From Drosophila persimilis (taxonomy: Eukaryota > Arthropoda > Insecta > Diptera > Drosophilidae), in the NCBI RefSeq assembly GCF_003286085.1, contig NW_020825330.1:1178001-1242000 (forward strand): a DNA stretch of 64,000 nucleotides, written 5' to 3'. A model generated the notes under the pieces. The model had not been told where the DNA came from. It searched no databases and saw nothing but the letters and a program-made list of their open reading frames with translations. Positions 13,589 through 25,600 of this stretch are shown here, piece after piece. Every line of letters begins with the position of its first letter. Position 1 is the stretch's first letter. Position numbers and translations under genes: made by a program.

Positions 13589-16500
13589 ATGAGGGACCAT
13601 CCATCGGTGCCCAGTGTGTTCCGCGTGGCCTCCACGCACAGCATCAACAGCGAGAGTCCCTACAACAATGTGCCACCGAATCCAGCTAAGATAGGCAGCA
13701 GCAGCATTTGCCACCAGCAGCAGCAGCCACATCAATTGACCACCAGTGCATCCATAGAGCACAGCTATCCGTCACAGCATCAGCATCAGCAGCAGGAGCA
13801 CTCGCCCTATGCCACATTGCCACGTGGCCAGAGATTTGCAATGCCACAGCATCCGCCTCCACCTCATGCCTATCCACCTCATCATCCACAGAGACAGCAG
13901 CAGCAGCAGCAGCAGCAGAATACGGGCGTGATCAATACCATTTCGGGAAGCATTCCCGCCACTGGCTTTGGCAGCGATCTGCAGCTCAACAATTTGTCGG
14001 GGAGTCGACGCCAGCACCCGCGACAGGCGGCACCACCTCCGTTGGGCCAATACCAGCCAACACCGCTTCCGCCCCAGCTACCCATGGAACAGCGCCCGCG
14101 GCTTCAGCAGCAGCAGCAGCAGCCACGTGGGGGCGGAGGCGGAGGAGCATCCGATGGACAACAGCAGCAGGGACACGGCTTCAGCAGTCTGAGCAGCCTG
14201 GCCAGCGGCAGCTACCTGTGGCTCCTTACACCTGTTGCCGCCAGGTCAGTGCCACATTCACATCCACAGCTCCACATCTATGTAGGGCTTTCCTTTAATA
14301 GGAAATTCGTATTTCGTATACCTTTTTGTAGCTGCCTTTCTTCCTTTTCTCCTGCAAAATGCCTGAAATTCCTTTGCAAAATCTCTTATAAATGTCGGGC
14401 GCAAAGACTATAGCCTTTAAGAGGCATGCAGCACACACACACACACACTCTAGCAACCATGTTGCCTGCCGCCATTTCTGTTTTGTGTTTAAAGAAATTG
14501 AATAAACGACTACAGGCAGCAGGCGTCAGGCGTGAGGCGTCAGGCGGCAAGCGGCAGCAACCACCATCCACCATCCTTCCGACGACACATAATTGTGTTA
14601 GCGGCACAAATCACTGCAAAGTGAGGCTTAATTTGTTCGCAAACTATTTCGCACCCCACCCCACGCCTTCGCCCCTAACGCCTAACATCCAGCACCCAAC
14701 ACCCAACACCCAACACCCAACCTCCAGCCCCCAAGACACAGTCCAAGTTCCAGTCCCAACGAAGAGAAAAATATGTATTTGTATATGCGCTTAAGCTGCT
14801 GACGCAGAAGAATTTTATCTATCTAATGGTAAATCCAAGTATTATCCAAGTATTTTTCTCTATCTGGGGAGATCATTTCACACATTTATTCCTTTATTTC
14901 CTTCAATTCCTTTAATTTTATCGCTTCACATTCTTTTCTATTTACCCGCAAAGTCGAGAATTAAAGCAACCTCGATTTGGTGACCCCGATATATGAGCTT
15001 TCAATGGACGTTTACTCGCTTTTCAGGCTTTGCCTGAAGATTATTATTATTATTATATACTGCTTAAAAATAGCTGTAGCTACTCAGGCCTTAAGCTTAA
15101 GCTCAGGGTAAATCATTCAGATGACGAACAATATGTTAACAGATGTTGGGTAGGATTATTTACAGATTTGCAGCTTTGGTTATATATTGTGCAGGATTTT
15201 TGAGTTTTCTAAGAAATTCAGGATTATTGTGGTATTTGTGTGGCTGAGGTTAGCGATATATTCCATTGCCGTATAATATCATAACGAAAGCGAATAAGCT
15301 GGAGTGGCTCACTTCCAAAATTGAAAAGTACATAAATATATTTGCGATAAATAATAATACTTTATTCACAAACAATCTAATATTCATGGGTATTAGTGGA
15401 ATATCCCTGAATATTTTGTACAAGCCTCAATTTTATTAGAAACAAACGATGTTCACTGTACTGTAGATTCCAGAATACTTTATTCGCAGGGAAAACCAAC
15501 AAATTCGATCTATTTTGTGCACATGAAAATGGCATCGTTGTCGATCATTAGACATATGTACACATGCATATGATTAAAAGTATCTTCAAATATGGAAAGG
15601 TACACGAGTACCATACACACCCACACCCACGCCCAATGACCTTTGTCGGCGTTTCGCGTGCTTTATTTTTCGCACATTTTACCAACGCCAGCGATTCGCA
15701 TTTTTGCGAGATTTATTTGCATATCCCTGGCAGAGCAGAGCAGAGCAGAGCAGAGCAGAGCAGAGAACATGCATACAAGGGGGGCCTTGTCCCCCCCACT
15801 CCACTCCACTCCACTCCACTCTACCCCACCCACTCCATTCCGTTCCGTTCCATTTCGCTCCATTTTGAGGTATTTTTAATCAGGCACACGCGAAATTTGA
15901 AATTAAATAGGTGACATGGGGTGGTTGATTACAGGAATCAATAATTCGACTGCTGTACCTCTCGTTGTATATCTCCAGCATATCCGTCGCCATTGTCATC
16001 GCCGCCTTGGCCGGACCCCAGTGGCTCTTCACCGAGGAGAAGCTGCCGAATCTCAATTACAACGGAACGGCCAACTTCAACGCTCTGGACGATGGCGCCT
16101 ACATCACCAAATACACAAAGTCCAGCCTCTGGATATTGTGCACAACATTGCCAGGTAAGCATCTCATCCAAATTGAGATGAACGTGATGGACCCCCGACA
16201 GACACGACGGACTCCACAGAGACACACACATTGCTACCTGCAGAGGTTGAACAATGAGAGATTGCGGACACGGCGTGTGGCCTTAATGAGAGCTAGACCA
16301 CTAGGGCCAGACCACAGAGCACAGACCCTCTGACAGTCAATCCATTAATTAGTGGAATTTAATTGTTATTTAATAATTTACTCGACGAACAAAAAAATAA
16401 AATATGTAGAGAGAAATAGAGCGATCAAGAGCGGGAAGTCATCTTTCGGTAACGTCCCGATTGTTGTGGAGAAGGTGGCAGAATGCCGCCCAGACATTGT

Positions 16501-19500
16501 ATGAGCTGAAGGACGACTGTGCGCATGCCCTGCACATCGTCGCGGGCGATGAGCAGGCTGCTCGAGGCATAGCCACAGCGCAGTACATAGTCGGCCACAT
16601 GGTCGGCCATGCACATCAGGTGGATGCCGGACTGGTGCTCCTCGTCGTGTGCCTGCTGCAGGCAGCGGCCCACCACTAAGCTGTACTCGGACAGGGCCAG
16701 GGGTATGCGCAGGGCATGGAGCAGGGCCCCCACCAGGTTCTTGTGGCTGTTGTCCAGCGAATCGTAGTAGAAAATCTTTCCCTCTGGCCGGGCGATGAAC
16801 AGCAGGGACCAGTGTTCATGGTCCACATGGAAGGCCCCCGTCTGGCTGCACAGCGGCAGCAGGATGAACTTCTTCTCGTGGAGGCCGCTCTCGCGCATTT
16901 GGCGCTTCAGGACACGCTGGTCCATCTGGCGAATGCTCTTCACCAGCGCCGGCTGCATGAAGTACACGTCAGCCTGCGCCTTGTAGCGTCTGCTCTGCAG
17001 GTAGGCAAAGTAGAAGGCGACGAGTCGCTCGTTCACACCGCCTCGTACGTTCTGCAGCAGCTTCACGTCCGTGTGCAGCAGCGAGATGTCCTGGAAGTGC
17101 AGCGACACCAAGCGGTCCTTCTCGCCCTTTCCCGGCCCATCGCCGGACCCTCCTTCTGAACCCACTTTCCGGAACCTGGCCTGCAGCGGCTGCTCCTGCT
17201 GCTGCTGCACCTTGATCCTGCTGGCCGAGATGGGCTTTCGTCCCAGAGTTGTGGGCTGTAGTTTCTGGATCGAAGATCCCGCCAGCGGCTGCTTCTTGGC
17301 CGCTGATGGTTGCTTCGCAGTACGCATTCTGTTGCAATATAGTTAGATCGCTCTCGATGTCGCTGTCAATGTCGCTATCGATGTCGCTATCGATGTCGCT
17401 GTCGATGTCGATGGAGGTGTGGTTTCTGTTTTCAGTTTTTCTGTGTGCTGTTTTCGGTTTCGTCTACGAAACGATTTTGTCTGTTTGTCTGCTTGTGTGT
17501 GGCTCTTGAGTGTAAAATCGAAATACTGGGATTACATTTTCAAAAAGTCTTCAAAATTCTTGACAAAATTTTGTTTTCTTTACACCGAACTTTCCCATTG
17601 AGTTTCTTGTCAAATGAGTAAATGTGGTCATATCTCTGGGGGTCTGAGAACTCTCTTATTTGCTGGAATTTGTCCTCATAGATGGCATCTACTAGGAACG
17701 ATCTTATATCTACGATATTATCGTATTTGAAACCGATTTCCTTTGAAAATGTAATTCATTCCAGGCCCCATATATGTCCCGTTTTTTTCAGCGGCTTGTT
17801 GCCATTTTGAGGATAAGTTTGTTCGATATTAAGATGTTCGTGGTACTCCTCGTCAATCCCTTGAAAACTGCAATTAATTTCGAAGTACAAGAGTGCAAAC
17901 AAAAGGTTTATTACATGTAGATCTACTTACCACATTCTAGACTCCCAGGACGCTGATCAATCCCTTTAAAAATACAACTAGCTTCAAGTTAAAAGAGACT
18001 CCTCTCTAGGACTCAATGGACTGGTCCTTGCATTACTTTTCAGTTCTTCTAAGACTCTAAGACTAAGGAGGACACTTTCCGGCTCGTAGTCTCCTTGAAT
18101 TGCTCTTCAGTTCTTCTAAGAACAAAAAAAATATAATTTTGGTTAAAATATATAGAATACATATGCATTTTCCTTACGTGTTTTGCAGGTCTCGATGTGG
18201 ACTCGTATAATTGCATCAAAATTGACTATTTCCCCAACGAGGGCTACCAGCCGGATCCGCATGACTCGACGCCTGCGATACCCTGTAAGTGGATGAGATG
18301 TGGGGGACTATTAATGTGCGACTGCGACTGCGACTGCGTCTGCACTTCGTTACGGTTGGCAATCAACTGGCTGCAACTGGCTTAAAGACTCTCCTCTCCT
18401 CTACTGTCCGCCTGGTCTCTGCATTTTGTACTGCATTGTACTGTGTACCTCCCCTGTCTAGGCCGAATTGGAATTGATTTATTGCTTGTGGCCAACGCAC
18501 ACAATCTTTCGATAGGGAGGGAGAGACAGTGCCTTTAGTTGGCTGAATTTTAATTAAAGACTTTTGGCCTCTGTTCTGCTGAAAGTTTTGTCCATATGAT
18601 TTGCGGTGTCCTGTCCCCACAGACACATAAACAGACACAGACACAGACACAGACAGGGACTGCCATAGATTGTATGGCCCGCAGGGTTCAAAGGGTGCAG
18701 CCTGCCACGAGCCTGACAATAGTTTGAACATTCTGAAATTTTCCATTTAATGCACGAACAGGAAAGAAAGAAAATTTCAGCCCTGCCGCTGCATTCGCAT
18801 TCGCATTTGCTAAATAAACTTTTGAAATGTTAAATAAGGATATGCGCGTGTGCCTGTGCGTGTGTCCTTCGTGACAATTCCAAGAGAGAGAGATAGACCG
18901 AATGGAATTTCATTAATTTTCGCACAATTGGCCAAGAGCCAATATACCAACCATAGATTTGAAATATTTTCATTAATTTCGCACCGAGGCCCCAACTGCC
19001 CTACTGCCTGCCTGCCTGCCTGCCTGCTGCCAACAAAACAGGGGCAATGCCTCAAAACTAATTTCAAACTCGCCGCGGGTGACAATTTCGCAAAAAATAA
19101 AACTATTAGTCGGACAACAACCTCCAAGGGATGTGAAGGGTGCGGAGGTAGATGTGGCGCCTCGCCGGGGTAGGTGTGATGATTTTTTGAAGCCTTGCGG
19201 CGGCATTCACACAATGGATGTGTCCTCAGTCGTTTGACTTTCGCACGACAGGGCACCACAACACCTTAAATGGTGGCCCCAAGCAGAAAACGACAATTTC
19301 CTTTAGAGTCATGGATGTAAATACGTGTGGATGTGTACATGTGTAGATCAATCCTTACCGTTCCATTCTTTGGGTATTCCAGCATTCCTCGGCCAAGTCC
19401 TCATTCTTTGCCACCCGTTTTTCTCTTGCGAATGGGTTTCCAGCTACAAATAGGTTTACAGATCTATTAAATATCGGATAAAACCATTCGTGGGGCTTTG

Positions 19501-22402
19501 GATCACATACATATACGTACGTACGAATCGACTCACTTGGAATGTATATATGTCAGAGACTATACGATACCCAGATGTTGCATCAGGAACGAAACCAAAA
19601 AGTTGATCTGTGGCAGGGTTTCTATGACGCCCCGTAGAAAGACGACGCTCGCGCTGCCTACCTACTGGGGTTCGGCTGCTCAGCTCGTCTAGGTCCTATA
19701 ATTTTGTAACGACAAATACACAGTCTTTGGCGACGCACTAGATCGAGACTCGAGGCCCTTTTAGGTCGCAAGATTTCAAAAGCAACTACTTAGCTTGGGC
19801 TTGATTCAGCACATGGATGCTGATGGTCTTTGGGGCCCGAAAAGCTGCCTTTCGACGGGTACTTTAATACTCTAGTACTCTTACTCTTTTACCTCTAAAA
19901 GCTAACTTAGGTTAAGTGGTTTTTGGTTTTTGGTTTTTGGTAAGGAACAGTGGAAATCTAATGAGATCAATATCAATGTCTAGAGATATATAGTATATAT
20001 GTATATACCTACAATATATAGTACGAAAGAAGGGTCTATACTCTCTTGTTCCTTTACAGATACGGTGACCAAATCGTGCCCCATCTTCCTGGCCGCTGGC
20101 GTCTTTCTGGTCATCAGCTTCATTGTGTTCCTGATCCCGACATGCTCGCACCAGAACAATCTCTTCTACTTCAGTGCCGGGATACTCTTCATTGTCAGCG
20201 GTACGATCGGAGGAGACCCCGACCGAGCGCCTGCCCATTCGTGGGCTCGCTCGTGATTTTTTGTGATTAACAGAGACATTTGTCCACTTGCAGGCCTGGT
20301 GATGCTCATCGGACTGATTGCGTATATATCCATACTGAAGGCGGAGATTGGCTCCAAACTGCGGCCGCGCTCCACCCTCCAGCCAGCCCTCTTTAAGGTC
20401 ACCTACGGCCAGAGCTTCTTCCTGTTTGTGTTTGGTTTCATCGTCACAGAGTTCGTGGGAGTCCTCAACATCTTCTTGTTCATCAACCTGCAGGAGATCA
20501 GCTACTACGGTGTGGGTATTCTTTTGAAATTCAATTCATACCTTCAACGGTTTCGGTTTCCTGAGACTCTTCGTTTCGCCGATCGTTGCAGCGCCTGCCC
20601 TGCTTCAGTGTGGCCAACATACATGCCAAGATCAAGGAGGGCCAGCAGCATCCACTGAGTCACTCCTACAAGCGATACAAGCAGCCCGGAGCCCAGCAGC
20701 AGACAGGCAGTCAGGACACATTGAACCAAAGCCATCCTCCAGCCATCCATCAGCAGCAGCATCAGCATCAGCAGCAGCAGCAGCAGCAGTCGCATGAATC
20801 GTATCAGCCGCATGTGCAAAGATCCCTCAGGGGCACCACCAGTTCCAGGCAGCATCAGGTGCACGACGCAGGACGGACTCCCAGCCAGACACAGACCCTT
20901 CCAGGGGGCTATGCCTGCCGCAAGCATCCGAATGTCGCCTCCAATCTCTATCTGCACAACGACCTGGAGCGTCGGTGAGTAGAAAGAGTCATCTAGAAGT
21001 GTAAGTATGTATACGTCCCATCCTTGATCCCTCTGGCAGCTTTTATTTTGAGAAACCGGCGGTGTCGAAGTGCAATCTCCATTCGCGCAGCTTTGCCAAG
21101 TCCCTCAACGAGCTGTCCGGCCCGACACCAGTGCCGCTTACGCTGCCGGCTCCTGCCCTGTTCGCCGATCTGCCACAGGAGTTTCCGCTCACCCGCTCGG
21201 TGTCGACCACCACAGATATCTACAGCACACCGCCGACAGGTGCTGCTGCTCCAAGCACTGGCCAGCTGAAGCGGAAGCAGCACCGGAACATGGCTACCAA
21301 CACGCACCACATCCAGCCGCAGTCGCAGCACCAGAAGGATCAGTCGCGTCTGTGCGGGCTCAAGCGGGGCCTCCGCAAGACCAAGGATGAGCTCTTCCAG
21401 GAGTTCTGTCGAAGGGCTGGGGTTCTGGGGCGGGCCAAACCGAAGAACATCTACTACATCAGTGGCGGCGAGGAGGAGGAACAGCAGCAGCAGCAGCATG
21501 AGCAGGAGATCGACCAGGATGCGGCTGTCCGGCAGGATGACGACGATGCGGACGGAGATGATCACGGGTTCCGTCAGTACCGCGGTGGCATGGAGGAGGA
21601 CCAGCTCTACGTTATCGGAGGTGAGAAGTCGTCGAATTCATGAAGATCCATTGGGTAATCCATCTTCTGAACAGATCACGCCCAGCTGGTGGGCCCCAGA
21701 CGTGCCTCGATGTGCCCCCTGGACGCTCCTCTCGGCCATCCGCTGCGCAAGCTCAACTCCAATCTCTCGCTGCACAACGAGACGGTCTGGCCCGGCGCCG
21801 CCTTCGCCTCGGGCCAGCTGAGACTGGCGCCTCCAGAGCAGGCCCAGAGTCGCACCCTGCCACGATGCTTCCTGCGACAGTCGGCAGCGGCCGGCAGCCA
21901 GGACAGCCTCGGCTCCCTGCAAAGCGGCATCAGTTTCAGTGCCAGTCAGCAGCGATTCAACCACCTGATGATGCAGCACCAACAGCAGTTGCAGCATCAG
22001 AACCGCTACCTCTCCACCTTGACGCTGCCCAGGCCAGCGGAGGAGCAGCAGCCGCAGCCGCAGCAGCAGTTGCCCCCCAAGACCCAAGTGGTCCAATGGC
22101 CAGCAGCCATTCCATCGTCGCCCTCCAACTACGGCCACGGCGGATACCAGCAGCATCCGCAGCCACTGTATCCCGCCACAAGTTCGAGTGCAAGTGCAAG
22201 TGCGGGCTCTGCCGCTGGGGCTCATCCACCGAAATTCCAGCGGGGCTATGCCTTCGACGATGCCCAAAGGCGGGCGAGCTTCGCCGTCAACGATGCCGCC
22301 TTCGATCTGGACGAGATCGAGCGAGAGCGGCGACGCTCCCATGCGAGTCTCTTTGGCCAGAATCTCGATCCCTACGATCTGATCAACGGAACGGCAGTGT
22401 AG
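13589..22402 (+). CDS. stg1: Stargazin-like four-pass membrane protein Stg1
   Basis: Fly member of the voltage-gated calcium channel gamma/TARP branch of the claudin superfamily; vertebrate relatives are AMPA-receptor auxiliary subunits acting at synapses. Exons: 13589-14244, 15979-16154, 18189-18284, 20060-20200, 20294-20509, 20566-20974, 21040-21620 and 21675-22402 (TAG). Total is 3003 nt, 1000 residues. ATG 13589 is the first in frame; an upstream GTG at 13577 is not used. The first 208 residues are Gln/Pro/Ser-rich. TM1 spans the first junction (LWLLTPVAA joined to SISVAIVIAALAGPQW). The first extracellular loop has the claudin-like SSLWILC and a downstream Cys. TM2 is SCPIFLAAGVFLVISFIVFL, TM3 starts at NNLFYFSAGIL and TM4 at GQSFFLFVFG. 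A long Gln-rich cytosolic tail ends in NGTAV, a class I PDZ ligand. The join 20509/20566 uses a 56-nt intron with a CTGAG acceptor and is the least certain. Intron 2 contains a protease gene on the other strand. Confidence 0.9.
14245..15978 (+). other. stg1 intron 1
   Basis: The intron begins GTCAGT and ends TATATCTCCAG. It contains an AACACCC tract near 14690-14722, the GAGCA tract at 15731-15765 and the CCACT tract at 15797-15821. No exon or RNA gene is seen. Confidence 0.7.
16425..17327 (-). CDS. SENP8/Ulp1-like C48 peptidase with catalytic Cys replaced by Ser
   Basis: An intronless 300-residue protein on the opposite strand inside stg1 intron 2. A basic, Gln-rich N-terminus (1-70) is followed by a Ulp1/SENP fold closest to SENP8/Den1, the NEDD8 protease. 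Visible landmarks: the block around residues 75-110 ending VNERLVAFYFAYL, which matches the SENP8 region around its WLND; His172 in EHWSLLF; Asp189 in FYYDSLD; and Gln224/225 in the oxyanion region. The nucleophile position, normally in DCG, reads HQSGIHLMC. It is Ser233 (codon TCC, plus strand 16629-16631), so ordinary cysteine-protease activity is not expected. The spacing between the Gln pair and Ser233 is also a few residues longer than in SENP8. Lack of introns and the nested position suggest an old retrocopy. An ATTAAA-type signal (16358-16363, minus strand) lies about 60 nt past the stop. The D. melanogaster X-linked relative may be CG1503, but I am not sure. Confidence 0.85.
   Translation of the reverse strand: MRTAKQPSAAKKQPLAGSSIQKLQPTTLGRKPISASRIKVQQQQEQPLQARFRKVGSEGGSGDGPGKGEKDRLVSLHFQDISLLHTDVKLLQNVRGGVNERLVAFYFAYLQSRRYKAQADVYFMQPALVKSIRQMDQRVLKRQMRESGLHEKKFILLPLCSQTGAFHVDHEHWSLLFIARPEGKIFYYDSLDNSHKNLVGALLHALRIPLALSEYSLVVGRCLQQAHDEEHQSGIHLMCMADHVADYVLRCGYASSSLLIARDDVQGMRTVVLQLIQCLGGILPPSPQQSGRYRKMTSRS
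17348..17414. repeat. 12-bp tandem repeat with DRE-like cores
   Basis: Five tandem copies of a 12-mer, TCGCTNTCGATG with small changes, plus a partial copy, about 20 bp upstream of the minus-strand protease ATG. Two copies read CTATCGATG, which contains ATCGAT, the core of the DREF element, and on the other strand CGATA, the BEAF-32 core. It therefore occupies the promoter or 5' UTR of the protease gene. Confidence 0.8.
18285..20059 (+). other. stg1 intron 3
   Basis: The intron begins GTAAGT and ends TTCCTTTACAG. It contains an ACAGAC hexamer-like stretch near 18620-18655 and a CTGC tetramer stretch near 19008-19028. Open frames here show no domain and are not called. Confidence 0.7.
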
Positions 22403-22505
22403 ACGCCGAAGCATCCCCAAAGAGAGAGAGAGTTACCAGAGCTATCCCACTTTCCACCTATCAATCTGTTATTTATCTACCAAAAACTACGTAAAATATG
22501 AACTG

Positions 22506-22511
22506 AATAAA
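22506..22511 (+). terminator. stg1 poly(A) signal
   Basis: AATAAA about 100 nt past the stg1 stop codon. The minus-strand signal of the neighbouring gene is only 40 nt further on, so the two genes are convergent and their transcripts probably overlap at the 3' ends. Confidence 0.75.
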
Positions 22512-22550
22512 ATCCCCCTTCAAGACTTTGGCTTGGAATTGAGTGGCGCA

Positions 22551-22556
22551 TTTATT
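22551..22556 (-). terminator. Poly(A) signal of the LisH-protein gene
   Basis: TTTATT on the plus strand (AATAAA on the minus strand), about 70 nt downstream of the minus-strand stop at 22624. Cleavage 15-30 nt past it would fall at or near the stg1 signal at 22506-22511. Confidence 0.7.
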
Positions 22557-22623
22557 AGGATCTACCTTAGGGCTTCTTCGGTTACAGATTGCCTCTCTCG
22601 ATGGAGCTGTTCGCATAGTCTAC

Positions 22624-25600
22624 TCATAGGTTCAGGCGCTTCCAGAAGTTGCGGCTGTGGATAATCTCCGGACTGACAGGATGATGAGTCGCATGAGTCG
22701 TATCGTCTAGCACCAGTCCCTCGTAGATATCTGTAGTTCGGTAATGACGATGGCTGCTGACGGCAGAACTGCTGCAGGTGGAGGAGCTCAAGAGGAGAAC
22801 GTCTTCGGATGAATGGAAGTATTGGTGCTGCTGTTGGCGTGGCTGTTGCTGTTGCTGTTGTGGTGTGGGTGCCGTGTGGGGGCGAATTGTGCCTCCATCT
22901 GCTGCTCTTACTCCTCCTGCAGTCCCTCTACAAGTGGGTGCACTGACGGGCCGTATTGTGGATCTGGGCGGCGGCTGTGGTTGTGGCTGTGGCAATCTCT
23001 GATCTGGTGGTTTCCTGGCTCCGCCTCCAAATAGCTGCTGCATCTTGGCCATGGATTGCTGAAGCCGCGTGCTCGGTGGAGCTGCTCTGTCCATCTCCGT
23101 CATCTCCATGCCTGGAATGTTAATATATGGCTGGAACATATCGCTGGCGCTGCTTCTGCTGCTGCTGGTGAGGGTGCTACTGATGCTGCAGTCCAGGAGA
23201 CTCGGACGTCGTGCAGGCGGCTGCTCATTCAATCGCATCGCCTGCTTAGCCCGACGCATGAGGACATCCAGATCCTCGTGGCTGCTGCTGTTTGTGGCAG
23301 ATGTGATCTCCGGCAGTAGGTGGTTGGTGCGCGTGAACTCCGACCTCACACGGCAGAGTATCTGCTGTGTCTCCTCCTCCACCTGCGCCACCTTCCGACT
23401 GACCCTCGTGGGGCTCGTCGTCGTCCTTGGCTCAAAGTCCCTGCCCAGCAGCTTTCTCCTGGCCACAGCTAACGTATTGGTGAAGTGATAGCTGTCTGGC
23501 TCCGGCGTCAGCGTCCTCTGCTCTATGAGCTCCTCCATTTTGGCCACAGCTGCCGCATCCTCGAACCTCCTTCTTGTGGGCTTCATCTGCTTCTTGGATA
23601 CACTGGGCTCCGGCGGTCTCTGACGTGCCCGCTCCAGATAGTCGAGGAAGTTCTGCTCCAGCAGATCGCTCTCCTGCTCCAGCTGCTGCATGCGGTTCTT
23701 GACACTGACCAGGTCGTCCTCGAAGCACGAGGCTTTTGTAGGTGCTGCTGGTTTTGGTGCTGGTGCTTGATAAGACAAAGACATTGGTTGATGCGATAAA
23801 AAGGGCATCGCTAGAGGCACAGATAACGTAGGTTTAGGCGGAGAAGCCGCGACTTGAGGCAGAGAAGCCGTTGTTTGAGGCGGCGAGGATGAATTCGTAT
23901 TTGGGGTCACAGTGTGTCTGCTGGGCTTCTGAGAAGGTGGCACCACAACAATTGCCGGCGGAGGTGGAATCATCTGCTGACAGGAATAGGGCGTTGGTAT
24001 GTCTTCCATGGGAGCTGCAGGAGGCACCGCTGTTGGGGAGGAATGACTCGTACCCGTTGTCACGGAGTGGGATGCGGCCGAGGTCCAGTTGGGAACCTCT
24101 GGTTCCTGGCCAGAACTCAAATCTGGGGGCATAAAGCGAACCGGCGTCTCGACGGCCAGTTCTGTTTCATGGATCTTGGCGGCGAGGAACTTCTGATGGT
24201 CCTCGTAGTGTTCCAGCAGGTTGAAGATCTTCTGCACCAGTTCCCGTGCCTCGACCGAGCAATGAGAGTCCCTTTGCACGTGGCGGCAGAGTGTCTGTTT
24301 TGGGGGGGAGGGAGTTCCAGGCGGATTAGTGGAAGATCAAAGGAGAAGGAGGCCGCTTACTCACCCGCCAGGAGCTCTGTCGGTGGTTGAGATGCAACAT
24401 ATCGTACTGGTGGCGAAATCTCTCTTGGTAGATATCGCCCAGTAGCTTCTTCTGCAGCTCGTAGGCCTTTTTCAGCGACAGCTCCACGCGCTCTAGGAAG
24501 ATCTTACCACTGGCACTGTGCAGCATCTCGTGTATCCACATTTCGTAGGTCTTTGTGTCTGCAGTCACCTTCGTTTGGGTGCCCTTTGCCACTTGGTCCT
24601 TGGCGAGAGGCTTCTCCTTCACCGTCTGGGATCCCACAGCCACTGTGGCCAGACGCTTCTCGATCTGGATCGTTTGGCATGCCACTGCGACGTGGCCGGC
24701 AGTTTCCCTCTGCATCATCGTTTGGCATGCCACAGCAGCCACCTGGGTCAGAGGTTCGTTCTGGTTCATCATTGTTTGGCATGCAACGTCCCTCTGCAGC
24801 TGGACCTTCTCCTTCTTGGTTTGAGTGGATGCATGTTGGCTATGGATTGGTTCCGCCTGGACATCCACATCCCGGAATGTACTGGGATGGGGCTGCTTGC
24901 CCTCCTGGACGCCTATGTAGTGGCCATGCGCGAATCCCTCGTGGTAGCCGGCCCTGAAGCCGCTGTGCCTGCCCACCGCATACTCCTGCTCCATGGATAT
25001 GTGGACCACGTTGATCAGCAGATTGACATTCACGCACAGCTCCGCCACGGACCTTTCTATCTGCTCGAAGGTCTGGACAATTGTGGTCGGATGTGCCTGC
25101 TTCGCCTTGCGCACCAGTCCCACCAGGCTCTGGCGGATGGTGGCCATGAAGGCTACTTGCTCCGGGAAGAGTCGTGGCACATCCGGCATTTGCACCTGCA
25201 TCTCCGGCAGCTTGATCACCCCCTCTCCCGTGTCGACCAACGAGTCGTCCTGCTCTTGGGGAGTCGGCAGTTCAGGCTCTGGTATCGGTACGGCTGTCTT
25301 TTCCGGTGCCAGCACCTTTCCGGCCTTGCGCAGGCGCTCTCGCTCCTTCAGCTCGACCTGGAGCATGGCCTCGAGAACGGGCTGGGTGATGATCTCTACG
25401 GGAGGGCCACAAGACGCCGAGAGCTTGCTCATATGCCGAATCAGATCGCTCAGTCGCCGCTCTATTGAGTGAATCTTTTGGCAGAGGCGTGGGCCCACGA
25501 AGACCTTTCGGGAAGCGTCGTACTCTATCACGGGTACCGTTTGTATGTTCTTCTCCGTCTGCCTTGGCATCTCCTCCGTTGGAGGTAAATTCTCCCCCAT

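Noticed and set aside
20584-20658. stg1 reading through the 20510 donor without splicing
   Set aside because: The unspliced frame ends at 20658 and loses the long conserved-looking tail. Splicing 20509 to 20566 restores the frame that continues correctly through two more junctions to the TAV end.
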